6,938 bases of DNA, taken from NCBI GenBank assembly GCA_003250275.1, contig QKGW01000521.1:1-6938 (forward strand). The letters are read 5' to 3'. The number at the start of each line of letters is the position of its first letter. Positions within the stretch are counted from its first letter, which is position 1. The notes beneath the pieces were generated by a model, which was not told the DNA's origin, did not search any database, and saw only the letters and a program-made list of their open reading frames with translations. The translations under genes and the position numbers were made by a program. Positions 1-4,431 of this stretch are shown here, piece after piece. The DNA comes from Alphaproteobacteria bacterium (lineage in GTDB: Bacteria; Pseudomonadota; Alphaproteobacteria; Rhodospirillales; Rhodospirillaceae).

Positions 1-64
1 GGGCGCGCTCGCCGCGTTCGTTGCGGTGGCGGGGCCCGATCTCGCCGCCGCGGCGCTCGACTGA
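1..64 (+). CDS. C-terminal end of an unidentified protein (partial)
   Basis: An open frame enters from the left edge (first full codon at 2) and ends at a TGA at 62-64. It encodes 20 residues, rich in alanine, ending GPDLAAAALD. Eighteen of its twenty sense codons end in G or C, which matches the coding style of the clear genes in this window and is the main reason to call it. Too little is present to name a family. It is followed by the tRNA-Glu promoter region with no clear terminator in between. Confidence 0.45.
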   Translation, partial: GALAAFVAVAGPDLAAAALD

Positions 65-88
65 TTTCGGCAATCGCGAAAAAACCGC

Positions 89-117
89 TTGCGCGCGCGT
101 GCCCTTGCGGGTAGAAG
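89..117 (+). promoter_or_regulatory. Candidate sigma-70 promoter of the tRNA-Glu pair
   Basis: TTGCGC at 89-94 and TAGAAG at 112-117 are separated by 17 bases and lie 18 bases before the first tRNA. The stretch just after the -10 (GGGCGCTCCGC) is GC-rich, as is usual for the discriminator of stringently controlled stable-RNA promoters. The hexamers match consensus only partly (3/6 and 4/6), so the call rests mainly on position and spacing. Confidence 0.4.
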
Positions 118-135
118 GGCGCTCCGCTTCGGACT

Positions 136-211
136 GACCCCATCGTCTAGAGGCCTAGGACACCGGCCTTTCACGCCGGCAACACGGGTTCGAATCCCGT
201 TGGGGTCGCCA
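136..211 (+). tRNA. tRNA-Glu (anticodon UUC)
   Basis: A complete 76-base cloverleaf with encoded CCA (209-211). The acceptor stem pairs GACCCCA (136-142) with TGGGGTC (201-207), with discriminator G208. The anticodon stem CCGGC (163-167) pairs with GCCGG (175-179) around loop CTTTCAC, which gives anticodon TTC at 170-172. The T arm is ACGGG-TTCGAAT-CCCGT. It decodes GAA and, by wobble, GAG. It shares a long identical 5' stretch (about 139-165) with the second tRNA-Glu 61 bases downstream, and the acceptor stems differ by a compensated pair (A-T here, T-A in the second). Confidence 0.97.
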
Positions 212-224
212 TCCGAAAAAGGTA

Positions 225-253
225 TTGTCAGACCGGCTGACACCTGATAAACA
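225..253 (+). promoter_or_regulatory. Possible separate promoter for the second tRNA-Glu
   Basis: The spacer between the two tRNAs holds TTGTCA at 225-230 (5/6 to the -35 consensus). Downstream AT-rich hexamers are GATAAA (246-251, spacer 15) or TAAACA (248-253, spacer 17). A start near 260 would give a very short leader before the tRNA at 273. The -10 match is weak, and the same bases also form a 6-bp hairpin (226-242), so this could instead be a processing signal in a shared precursor. Confidence 0.3.
226..242 (+). other. Hairpin in the tRNA spacer
   Basis: TGTCAG (226-231) and CTGACA (237-242) form a 6-bp stem around the 5-base loop ACCGG. A competing stem is possible between ACCGGC (232-237) and GCCGGT (257-262). 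No T-run follows either stem, so a terminator is unlikely. A structural element between two tRNAs of one precursor, guiding cleavage, is the more natural reading. Confidence 0.4.
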
Positions 254-257
254 CCTG
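240..257 (+). repeat. Short direct repeat ACACCTG
   Basis: ACACCTG occurs at 240-246 and again at 251-257, eleven bases apart, which is about one helical turn. The repeat sits where the -10 of a second tRNA promoter would fall, so it could be a protein site. At seven bases it may equally be chance. Confidence 0.3.
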
Positions 258-272
258 CCGGTTCGCGCCTCT

Positions 273-348
273 GTCCCCATCGTCTAGAGGCCTAGGACAC
301 CGCCCTCTCACGGCGGCAACCGGGGTTCGAATCCCCGTGGGGACGCCA
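273..348 (+). tRNA. tRNA-Glu (anticodon CUC)
   Basis: A complete 76-base cloverleaf with encoded CCA (346-348). The acceptor stem pairs GTCCCCA (273-279) with TGGGGAC (338-344), with discriminator G345. The anticodon stem CCGCC (300-304) pairs with GGCGG (312-316) around loop CTCTCAC, giving anticodon CTC at 307-309. The T arm is CGGGG-TTCGAAT-CCCCG. It reads GAG only. Together with the UUC isoacceptor upstream it forms a tandem pair, probably a duplication followed by an anticodon change, which fits a GC-rich genome that uses GAG heavily. Confidence 0.97.
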
Positions 349-367
349 ACTCCTCCCAATGGAGTTG
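347..367 (+). other. Hairpin overlapping the tRNA-Glu(CUC) 3' end
   Basis: CAACTCC (347-353) and GGAGTTG (361-367) form a perfect 7-bp stem with a 7-base loop. The 5' arm includes the last two bases of the encoded CCA. No T-run follows, so it is not itself a terminator; the real terminator starts ten bases later. It may help 3' end processing or compete with CCA exposure in the precursor. Confidence 0.5.
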
Positions 368-376
368 CGAACAGCA

Positions 377-406
377 AAAACCCCCGAGCCTCGGCTCGGG
401 GGTTTT
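377..406 (+). terminator. Intrinsic terminator of the tRNA-Glu unit
   Basis: CCCCCGAGCC (381-390) is perfectly complementary to GGCTCGGGGG (393-402), giving a very GC-rich stem of 9-10 bp with a tiny loop, followed by TTTTGCTTT from 403. The stem is preceded by AAAAA (376-380), so it could also stop transcription arriving on the opposite strand. It isolates the tRNAs from the permease gene that starts at 483. Confidence 0.9.
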
Positions 407-482
407 GCTTTGGGGTATGCCCCCGCTCCGATGTAAAATTCCCCATCTCCGGTACTCTGTCACGAATGCCCAGGAGGGGGTC

Positions 483-1070
483 ATGCGCAGGATCTTCGAA
501 TTGACGGTGCTCGCCGCGATTGCGGCGGTGGTTTCGGGTGAGGCGCAGGCGCACACCTTCGGCGTGCACGGTGCGGGCTTCGCGGGCGGTTTCGGCCATC
601 CGTTCGGTGGGCTCGACCATCTGCTCGCGATGGTCACGGTGGGGTTGTGGGCGGCCCAGCTCGGCGGCCGCGCGGTGTGGCTGATGCCGCTCGCGTTCAT
701 GACCGCGATGGCGGCGGGCGGCGCGCTCGGGCTCGAACAGGTCGGCCTGCCGATGGTCGAGCTCGGCATCGCCGCGTCGCTGATGGTGCTCGGCTCGCTG
801 GTGGCGTTCGCGTTCCGCCCGCCGCTGTGGGCGGGCATGGCGTTGGTCGCGGCCTTCGCCCTGTTCCACGGCCACGCCCACGGCGCGGAAATGCCCGGAG
901 CGGCCTCGCCGGTGCTGTACGCGGCGGGCTTCCTGCTCGCGACCGGGTTGCTTCACGCGTTCGGCGTGAGCGCGGGCCTGGCGATCCGCCGGGGTCTCGC
1001 CGCGGAGCGCTGGGTGCGCGCCGCCGGAGCGGTGGTCGCGGGTTCGGGCGTGCTGCTGACGATGGTCTGA
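483..1070 (+). CDS. HupE/UreJ family nickel (or cobalt) permease
   Basis: This 195-residue inner-membrane protein belongs to the HupE/UreJ family, small permeases thought to supply nickel to hydrogenase or urease and, in some bacteria, cobalt. Residues 1-23 look like a signal peptide (MRR, hydrophobic core, then AQA before His24). The first family motif, HPFGGLDHLLAM, lies at 39-50, followed by VGLWAAQLGG. The second, FHGHAHGAE, is at 128-136; their histidines and aspartate are the expected metal ligands. About six hydrophobic segments span the rest. The start at 483 is set by the strong AGGAGG at 472-477, five bases upstream, and by the signal peptide; an upstream in-frame TTG at 405 falls inside the terminator. 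A hexamer TAAAAT (434-439) may be its -10. No urease, hydrogenase or cobalamin gene is in view, so the metal cannot be assigned. The family call is firm. Confidence 0.93.
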   Translation: MRRIFELTVLAAIAAVVSGEAQAHTFGVHGAGFAGGFGHPFGGLDHLLAMVTVGLWAAQLGGRAVWLMPLAFMTAMAAGGALGLEQVGLPMVELGIAASLMVLGSLVAFAFRPPLWAGMALVAAFALFHGHAHGAEMPGAASPVLYAAGFLLATGLLHAFGVSAGLAIRRGLAAERWVRAAGAVVAGSGVLLTMV

Positions 1071-1083
1071 CCCGAAACGGGCC

Positions 1084-1404
1084 TCACTCGTCGAGGCCGC
1101 CCTTGACCAGGGTGAACTTCGGTCCGGGAGGCGGCGAGCTCGGCGTGCTCGCCTCGACGTCGGCGATCGTCGCGCGGATCGGCTCGGCGATCGACGCCTT
1201 GATCATCGCGAGGGTTTCGGGCGGGATCGGCACCGGCATTTCGAGCGCGGGCAGCGATTCGTCGAGAAACGCGCGCAGGCCGTCGACGACCTGCCCGGTG
1301 CGGCCTTCCATCGCGTCCACGTGGGCGTAGAGATTGCGCACCATCAGAATCAGCGCCTGGAGTTTCATCTGGGTGTCGAGGGCGAGGACTTCCTCGTCGG
1401 TCAT
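1084..1404 (-). CDS. Small hypothetical protein
   Basis: I do not recognise this 106-residue protein. It is soluble, with no signal peptide or membrane segment. The first 60 residues look helical and acidic (MTDEEVLALDTQMKLQALIL), and a proline-rich middle (PVPIPPE) leads to a second helix. The tail has STPSSPPPGP followed by KFTLVKGGLDE. A GGGAGG lies about ten bases before the ATG on the minus strand, supporting the start at 1404. It converges with the permease gene (13 bases between the stop codons) and diverges from the IclR gene. A weak 4-bp hairpin (1071-1081) is all that lies between the convergent ends. Coding is supported by the ribosome site, composition and good fit between neighbours; function is unknown. 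Confidence 0.75.
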   Translation of the reverse strand: MTDEEVLALDTQMKLQALILMVRNLYAHVDAMEGRTGQVVDGLRAFLDESLPALEMPVPIPPETLAMIKASIAEPIRATIADVEASTPSSPPPGPKFTLVKGGLDE

Positions 1405-1426
1405 CGGTGGCGTTCCTCCCGGTTCC

Positions 1427-1445
1427 GGTAAAACCCGAGTTTACC
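1427..1445. promoter_or_regulatory. Dyad GGTAAA-N7-TTTACC, possible operator
   Basis: GGTAAA (1427-1432) and TTTACC (1440-1445) form a perfect inverted repeat with a 7-base centre. It is 22 bases upstream of the hypothetical gene start and about 150 bases upstream of the IclR start. It is the most AT-rich symmetric element in this GC-rich divergent region. It could be a regulator site, perhaps for the IclR protein acting on the shared intergenic region, or a small hairpin in the leader of the minus-strand gene. Confidence 0.35.
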
Positions 1446-1513
1446 CCGGGCGTGCGCGGGGGCGTCAACCCATGCGGGACAAAATCCCGGCGTTTCGCCG
1501 CGTCGCCTGGGAT

Positions 1514-1543
1514 TTGCATAATTCCGTCATGTCCTGTTAGGAT
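1514..1543 (+). promoter_or_regulatory. Candidate promoter of the IclR gene
   Basis: TTGCAT (1514-1519) and TAGGAT (1538-1543) are 18 bases apart and 54 bases upstream of the start codon. The stretch between them is the most AT-rich part of the region. The -35 match is only 3/6, so this is a suggestion. Confidence 0.3.
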
Positions 1544-1596
1544 TCTTCGGGCGTTGGGTAAACGACGCGGCGCAACCGGAACGAAAGGCGTCGGCG

Positions 1597-2370
1597 ATGA
1601 TCGACGAGGACGCACCCGAATTCGTGGGCTCGTTCGCGCGGGGCTTGGCGGTGATCCGTTGCTTCAACAACGACGCGCCGCGCCAGACCCTCACCGAGGT
1701 CGCCGAGAACACCGGCATGGCCCGCGCCGCGGCGCGCCGCTTTCTCCTCACCCTCGAAGCGCTCGGGTACGCCGAGAGCGACGGCAAATACTTCAGCCTC
1801 ACGCCGAAGGTGTTCGAGCTCGGATACGCCTTTCTGTCGTCGCTCGGCGTCGGTGAGGCGCTTTCGCCCCACGTTCGCCGCGTCGCCGAGGCGGTGCAGG
1901 AAACCTGCGCGGCGGCGGTGCTCGACCGCGACGGCGTGGTGTTCGTCGCCCGCACCGCGGGCACCAACCGGGTGATGTCGCTGAGCCACGGCATCGGCGT
2001 GCGTCTGCCCGCGTATTGCAGTTCGGTCGGTCAGGTGCTGCTCGCCCATCTCGAACCCGAGCGTTTGCAAGCGTTCCTCCAGGAAACCCACATGGTGCGC
2101 TATACCGACGCCACGCTGGTGACGCCGCGCGCGCTGACCGCGCGCCTCGCCGAGGTGCGCGCGCGGGGTTGGGCGATCTGCGAGCAGGAGTGGGAAGTCG
2201 GACTGCGCGCGCTTGCGGTGCCGTTGCGCGATGCATCCGGGCAAGTCGCGTTCGCGCTCGGCGTGAGCGTGCAGGCGGCGAGGGTCCCGGTGGACGTCCT
2301 GCTGCGCGATCATTTGCCGGTGTTGCAGGCAGCCGCCCGCGCCTTCGAAGGCGAACGCCACCCGTTCTGA
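1597..2370 (+). CDS. IclR family transcriptional regulator, PcaR/PcaU/PobR type
   Basis: This 257-residue protein has the normal two-domain IclR layout. Residues 11-72 form the winged helix-turn-helix, including SFARGLAVIRCF, LTEVAENTGMARAAARRFLLTLEALGY (recognition helix about 40-52) and the wing up to YFSLTPKVFELGYAFLSS. Residues 85-250 form the effector-binding domain, with VFVARTAG, the GVRLPAYCSSVGQVLLA stretch and EVGLRALAVPLRDASGQVAFALGVSVQA. The RAAARRFLLTL and LTPKVFELGYAFLSS wording is typical of the subgroup that controls protocatechuate and 4-hydroxybenzoate breakdown, so an aromatic acid effector is plausible. No pca or pob gene is next to it, so the target is unknown. GAAAGG eight bases before ATG supports the start. 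The neighbouring minus-strand gene is divergent, which leaves autoregulation or control of that gene possible. Confidence 0.93.
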   Translation: MIDEDAPEFVGSFARGLAVIRCFNNDAPRQTLTEVAENTGMARAAARRFLLTLEALGYAESDGKYFSLTPKVFELGYAFLSSLGVGEALSPHVRRVAEAVQETCAAAVLDRDGVVFVARTAGTNRVMSLSHGIGVRLPAYCSSVGQVLLAHLEPERLQAFLQETHMVRYTDATLVTPRALTARLAEVRARGWAICEQEWEVGLRALAVPLRDASGQVAFALGVSVQAARVPVDVLLRDHLPVLQAAARAFEGERHPF

Positions 2371-2422
2371 GGTTTTCTGCGCGAACTTTAAGAACGACTC
2401 TTGACCGCAGCGCGAGAGTCGG

Positions 2423-2500
2423 TATCTCTTCCGTGCGCACGCACGTGTGTAGAGCAAACCGAGTTCAAGGGTTTCTCGGGAGTGTCTTGCGCGTTATGAT
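2423..2500 (+). promoter_or_regulatory. Intergenic region with promoter candidates for the DUF2336 gene
   Basis: The 185-bp gap between the IclR stop and the DUF2336 start holds two candidate promoters. One is TTGACC (2401-2406) with TATCTC (2423-2428), spacer 16. The other is a good -10, TATGAT (2495-2500), with a poor -35 (TTTCTC at 2472-2477). A 10-base palindrome CGTGCGCACG (2432-2441), followed at once by CACGTG (2443-2448), lies just past the first -10 and could be an operator. No clear terminator for the IclR gene is present. Confidence 0.35.
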
Positions 2501-2555
2501 TGGGCCCATCGACGATGTCATGCGGCACTAAGACCGCGGCACGGGAGAGCGAAAC

Positions 2556-3833
2556 GTGACATTGGAGAGGGCTCCCCGCGAAGGCGAACCGGCAATCCCG
2601 TCGCCCCGGGATTACGAAGACGCCAAACGCATGGCTCGTCATCCGGATACGCAGCACCGGATCGCGGTGGCGAGGGCGCAGGGCGTCGCGCCGGAAATCC
2701 TCTATTACATGGTCGACGACCCGCACCCCGCGGTGCGGCGCTGCATCGCCGCCAATCCCAGTACGCCGATCCAGGCCGAGGGCAAGCTCGCCAACGACGA
2801 GGACGCGCACGTCCGCGCCGCGCTCGCGCGCAAGGTCGCCGAGCGCGCTCCGGGGCTGAGCGCGGAAAACGCTCACGCGCACACCGTGCAGACTCTCGCG
2901 CTGCTCGAAAAGCTCGCGCGCGACCAGCTCTCGATGGTGCGTCAGGTAGTGGCCGAGGTGATCAAGGCCGAGATCGGAATCCCCGCGCCGATCGTGCAGG
3001 CGCTGGCGCGCGATATCGCGCTGGTGGTGGCCGCACCGGTACTCGAATTCTCGCCGTTGCTGGCCGACGACGATCTCATCGACATTCTCGACAAGCAGCC
3101 GATTCCCGGCGCGATGGCCGCGGTGTCGAAGCGCCGCAACCTTGGTGCCGACGTCGCCGATTTCGTCGCGCGCAGCGACGACGTCGACGCGATGGTCGTG
3201 CTGCTCAACAACCCGACGGCGCAGATGCGCGAGGACACGCTCGACGCCCTGATCTCCCGCGCGCCCGAACTGCCGCCCCTGCACGAGCCGCTGGTGCGGC
3301 GTCCGAATCTGCCGCCGCGCGCGGCGTGCCGCCTCGCCACCTTCGTTGCGGACAGCCTGCTCGACCTGCTCGCCGGGAGGAAGGACCTCGACGCCGGGAC
3401 TCTCTCGATGGTGCGTCAGGCGGTGCGCGAGCGGTTGGAAAAGAGCTACGCCGCTGCCGACGTCTCGCGCGAAGACCCGGCGTTCGAGCACGAGGTCGCC
3501 GCCGCCCGCGCGCTGAACGAAAAGCAGCCGATCAACGAGGACTTGATCCGCCGTTCGCTCGACTACGAGCACTGGATGTTCGTGAAGGCGTGTCTGGTGG
3601 TGAAGAGCGGCTGCCAGCCGGCGACGGTGCGGCGGATTCTCGCCGCGCGCGACCCCGAGGCGGTGCTGTCGCTGTGCTGGAAGGCGGGATTGTCGACCGA
3701 CGTGGCGCTGCTCGTGCAGGGCCGCCTCGCCGGGATCGACGCGCCGGTCCGGGGCGACGCCGACGAGTTGACGCCGATGAAGATGCAGCGCCTGCTCGAT
3801 AACTACGCGTCCGGTACGCCGTCCACGGATTGA
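2556..3833 (+). CDS. DUF2336 domain alpha-solenoid protein
   Basis: A 425-residue soluble protein of the DUF2336 family, which is known mainly from Alphaproteobacteria and has no settled function. It is almost entirely helical and built from HEAT-like repeats, seen in motifs such as DPHPAVRRCIAANPSTP (about 55-71), DAHVRAALARKVAE (83-96) and DQLSMVRQVVAEVI (123-136). The family core is clear at APVLEFSPLLADDDLIDIL (160-178), AAVSKRRNLGADVADFVARSDD (188-209), VVLLNNPTAQ (214-223) and LVRRPNLPPRAACRLATFV (246-264). There is no signal peptide or membrane segment, so it is probably a cytoplasmic scaffold or interaction protein. The start is GTG, supported by GGGAG eight bases upstream. LSMVRQ occurs at both 125-130 and 283-288, encoded by an identical 19-base sequence. 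The last 31 bases overlap the end of hemG on the other strand. Confidence 0.9.
   Translation: MTLERAPREGEPAIPSPRDYEDAKRMARHPDTQHRIAVARAQGVAPEILYYMVDDPHPAVRRCIAANPSTPIQAEGKLANDEDAHVRAALARKVAERAPGLSAENAHAHTVQTLALLEKLARDQLSMVRQVVAEVIKAEIGIPAPIVQALARDIALVVAAPVLEFSPLLADDDLIDILDKQPIPGAMAAVSKRRNLGADVADFVARSDDVDAMVVLLNNPTAQMREDTLDALISRAPELPPLHEPLVRRPNLPPRAACRLATFVADSLLDLLAGRKDLDAGTLSMVRQAVRERLEKSYAAADVSREDPAFEHEVAAARALNEKQPINEDLIRRSLDYEHWMFVKACLVVKSGCQPATVRRILAARDPEAVLSLCWKAGLSTDVALLVQGRLAGIDAPVRGDADELTPMKMQRLLDNYASGTPSTD
2928..2946 (+). repeat. First copy of a 19-bp intragenic direct repeat
   Basis: This stretch, encoding LSMVRQ in the DUF2336 gene, is identical at all 19 bases to 3402-3420. The two copies are 474 bp (158 codons) apart and in the same reading frame. 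Confidence 0.8.
3402..3420 (+). repeat. Second copy of the 19-bp intragenic direct repeat
   Basis: Identical at all 19 bases to 2928-2946 and in the same frame, encoding LSMVRQ at residues 283-288. Sequence on either side diverges at once at the DNA level, although the following residues stay similar in character (VVAEVI against AVRERL). Confidence 0.8.
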
Positions 3834-4381
3834 ACGTCCGGCTGCGCACCGAGGCGCGCGATGTCGTCGCCGAGGGCGTCGACGGCTTCCCAATCGGTGA
3901 ATTCGATGGTCACGGTCGGGTCGGTGGGCCCGCCGGTGATGTGCATGATCAGGCGAATCATCATCCGGTCGAACCAGCCGTAGCGCGGATAGTCGAGCTT
4001 GCCCGCGATCGCGGTGACGATCTCGGGCGAGAGCCGGGTTTCCTTCAGCCACTTGCGCAGATACACGCTGCCCGCGACCGAGCGCTTCCCCGGCTTGCGC
4101 GCGGTGAGGTTGATCGACACCAGCGCGAGCGGCACCGCCGCGAGGGCGTCGCGGTGGGTGGCGACGAAGCTGCGCGCGGGCGGCAGGTGGTGGCCGTAGC
4201 GGATCGCCGCGACCACCGCGACCGCGGACGCGGCGGCGATCTCCGTAGCGTCGGGCTGGCGCTGCGCGAGGTCGGCGAGGTCGGCTTCGTGGCCGTGCGT
4301 CGCGATGCGCGCGGCGAGGCGTTCGGCGATGCGGCGGGTATGGCCGTCGTGGCTGGCGTAGCAGAGAAGAATGGGGGGCAT
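3803..4381 (-). CDS. hemG: Menaquinone/ubiquinone-linked protoporphyrinogen IX oxidase, HemG type
   Basis: HemG is a flavodoxin-like FMN protein that oxidises protoporphyrinogen IX to protoporphyrin IX, the next-to-last step of haem synthesis, and passes electrons to the respiratory quinone pool at the inner membrane. The 192 residues align along their length with E. coli HemG as I recall it. The N-terminal FMN phosphate loop is SHDGHTRRIAE (10-20); IRYGHHLPPARSFV (60-73) follows, then SINLTARKPGKR (89-100) with the long-chain insertion that marks HemG. Next come AGKLDYPRYGWFDRMMIRLIMHITGG (126-151) and the C-terminal FTDWEAV (161-167). Start 4381 gives the same N-terminal length as E. coli HemG. 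Its SD, AGGAT (4388-4392), lies wholly inside a 13-bp stem that ends at the start codon. It is 50 bases downstream of tarD on the same strand and overlaps the DUF2336 gene by 31 bases at its end. Confidence 0.92.
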   Translation of the reverse strand: MPPILLCYASHDGHTRRIAERLAARIATHGHEADLADLAQRQPDATEIAAASAVAVVAAIRYGHHLPPARSFVATHRDALAAVPLALVSINLTARKPGKRSVAGSVYLRKWLKETRLSPEIVTAIAGKLDYPRYGWFDRMMIRLIMHITGGPTDPTVTIEFTDWEAVDALGDDIARLGAQPDVQSVDGVPDA

Positions 4382-4424
4382 GGCGCGATCCTGTTGGCGT
4401 GCTGAGAAGTTACAGGATCGCGCC
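4382..4424 (-). promoter_or_regulatory. 13-bp inverted repeat sequestering the hemG ribosome binding site
   Basis: GGCGCGATCCTGT (4382-4394) and ACAGGATCGCGCC (4412-4424) are perfect complements with a 17-base centre. In the minus-strand mRNA the 5' arm begins 8 bases after the tarD stop codon. The 3' arm carries the hemG SD (AGGAT) and ends at the base before its ATG. The hairpin should therefore hide the SD unless it is melted, for example by ribosomes finishing tarD, by heat or by a ligand. On the plus strand the repeat is followed by GATTTTG, so it could also act as a modest terminator for transcription running antisense to these genes; the minus-strand side has no T-run. Confidence 0.7.
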
Positions 4425-4431
4425 GATTTTG

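Noticed and set aside
136..348. Integration (att) site at the tRNA-Glu genes
   Set aside because: No repeat of a tRNA 3' end and no integrase or mobile gene is found in the window. The shared sequence is explained by the tRNA pair itself.
405..482. Upstream start (TTG at 405) for the permease
   Set aside because: It begins inside the T-run of the tRNA terminator and would bury the signal peptide. AGGAGG at 472-477 supports the ATG at 483.
407..482. Cobalamin or nickel riboswitch upstream of the permease
   Set aside because: Only about 75 bases lie between the terminator and the start, too short for a B12 riboswitch, and no B12-box-like sequence or NiCo-type fold is visible.
1071..1081. Terminator between the permease and the hypothetical gene
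   Set aside because: CCCG-AAA-CGGG is only a 4-bp stem with no T-run on either strand.
2388..4052. A 554-codon open frame on the - strand across the DUF2336 gene
   Set aside because: It is Arg- and His-rich with no family resemblance, and it overlaps both the DUF2336 gene and the end of hemG. It is a shadow frame.
4382..4430. Intrinsic terminator for tarD
   Set aside because: On the minus strand the stem is followed by the hemG start codon and C-rich sequence, not a T-run. Only the plus strand has the TTTT tail.
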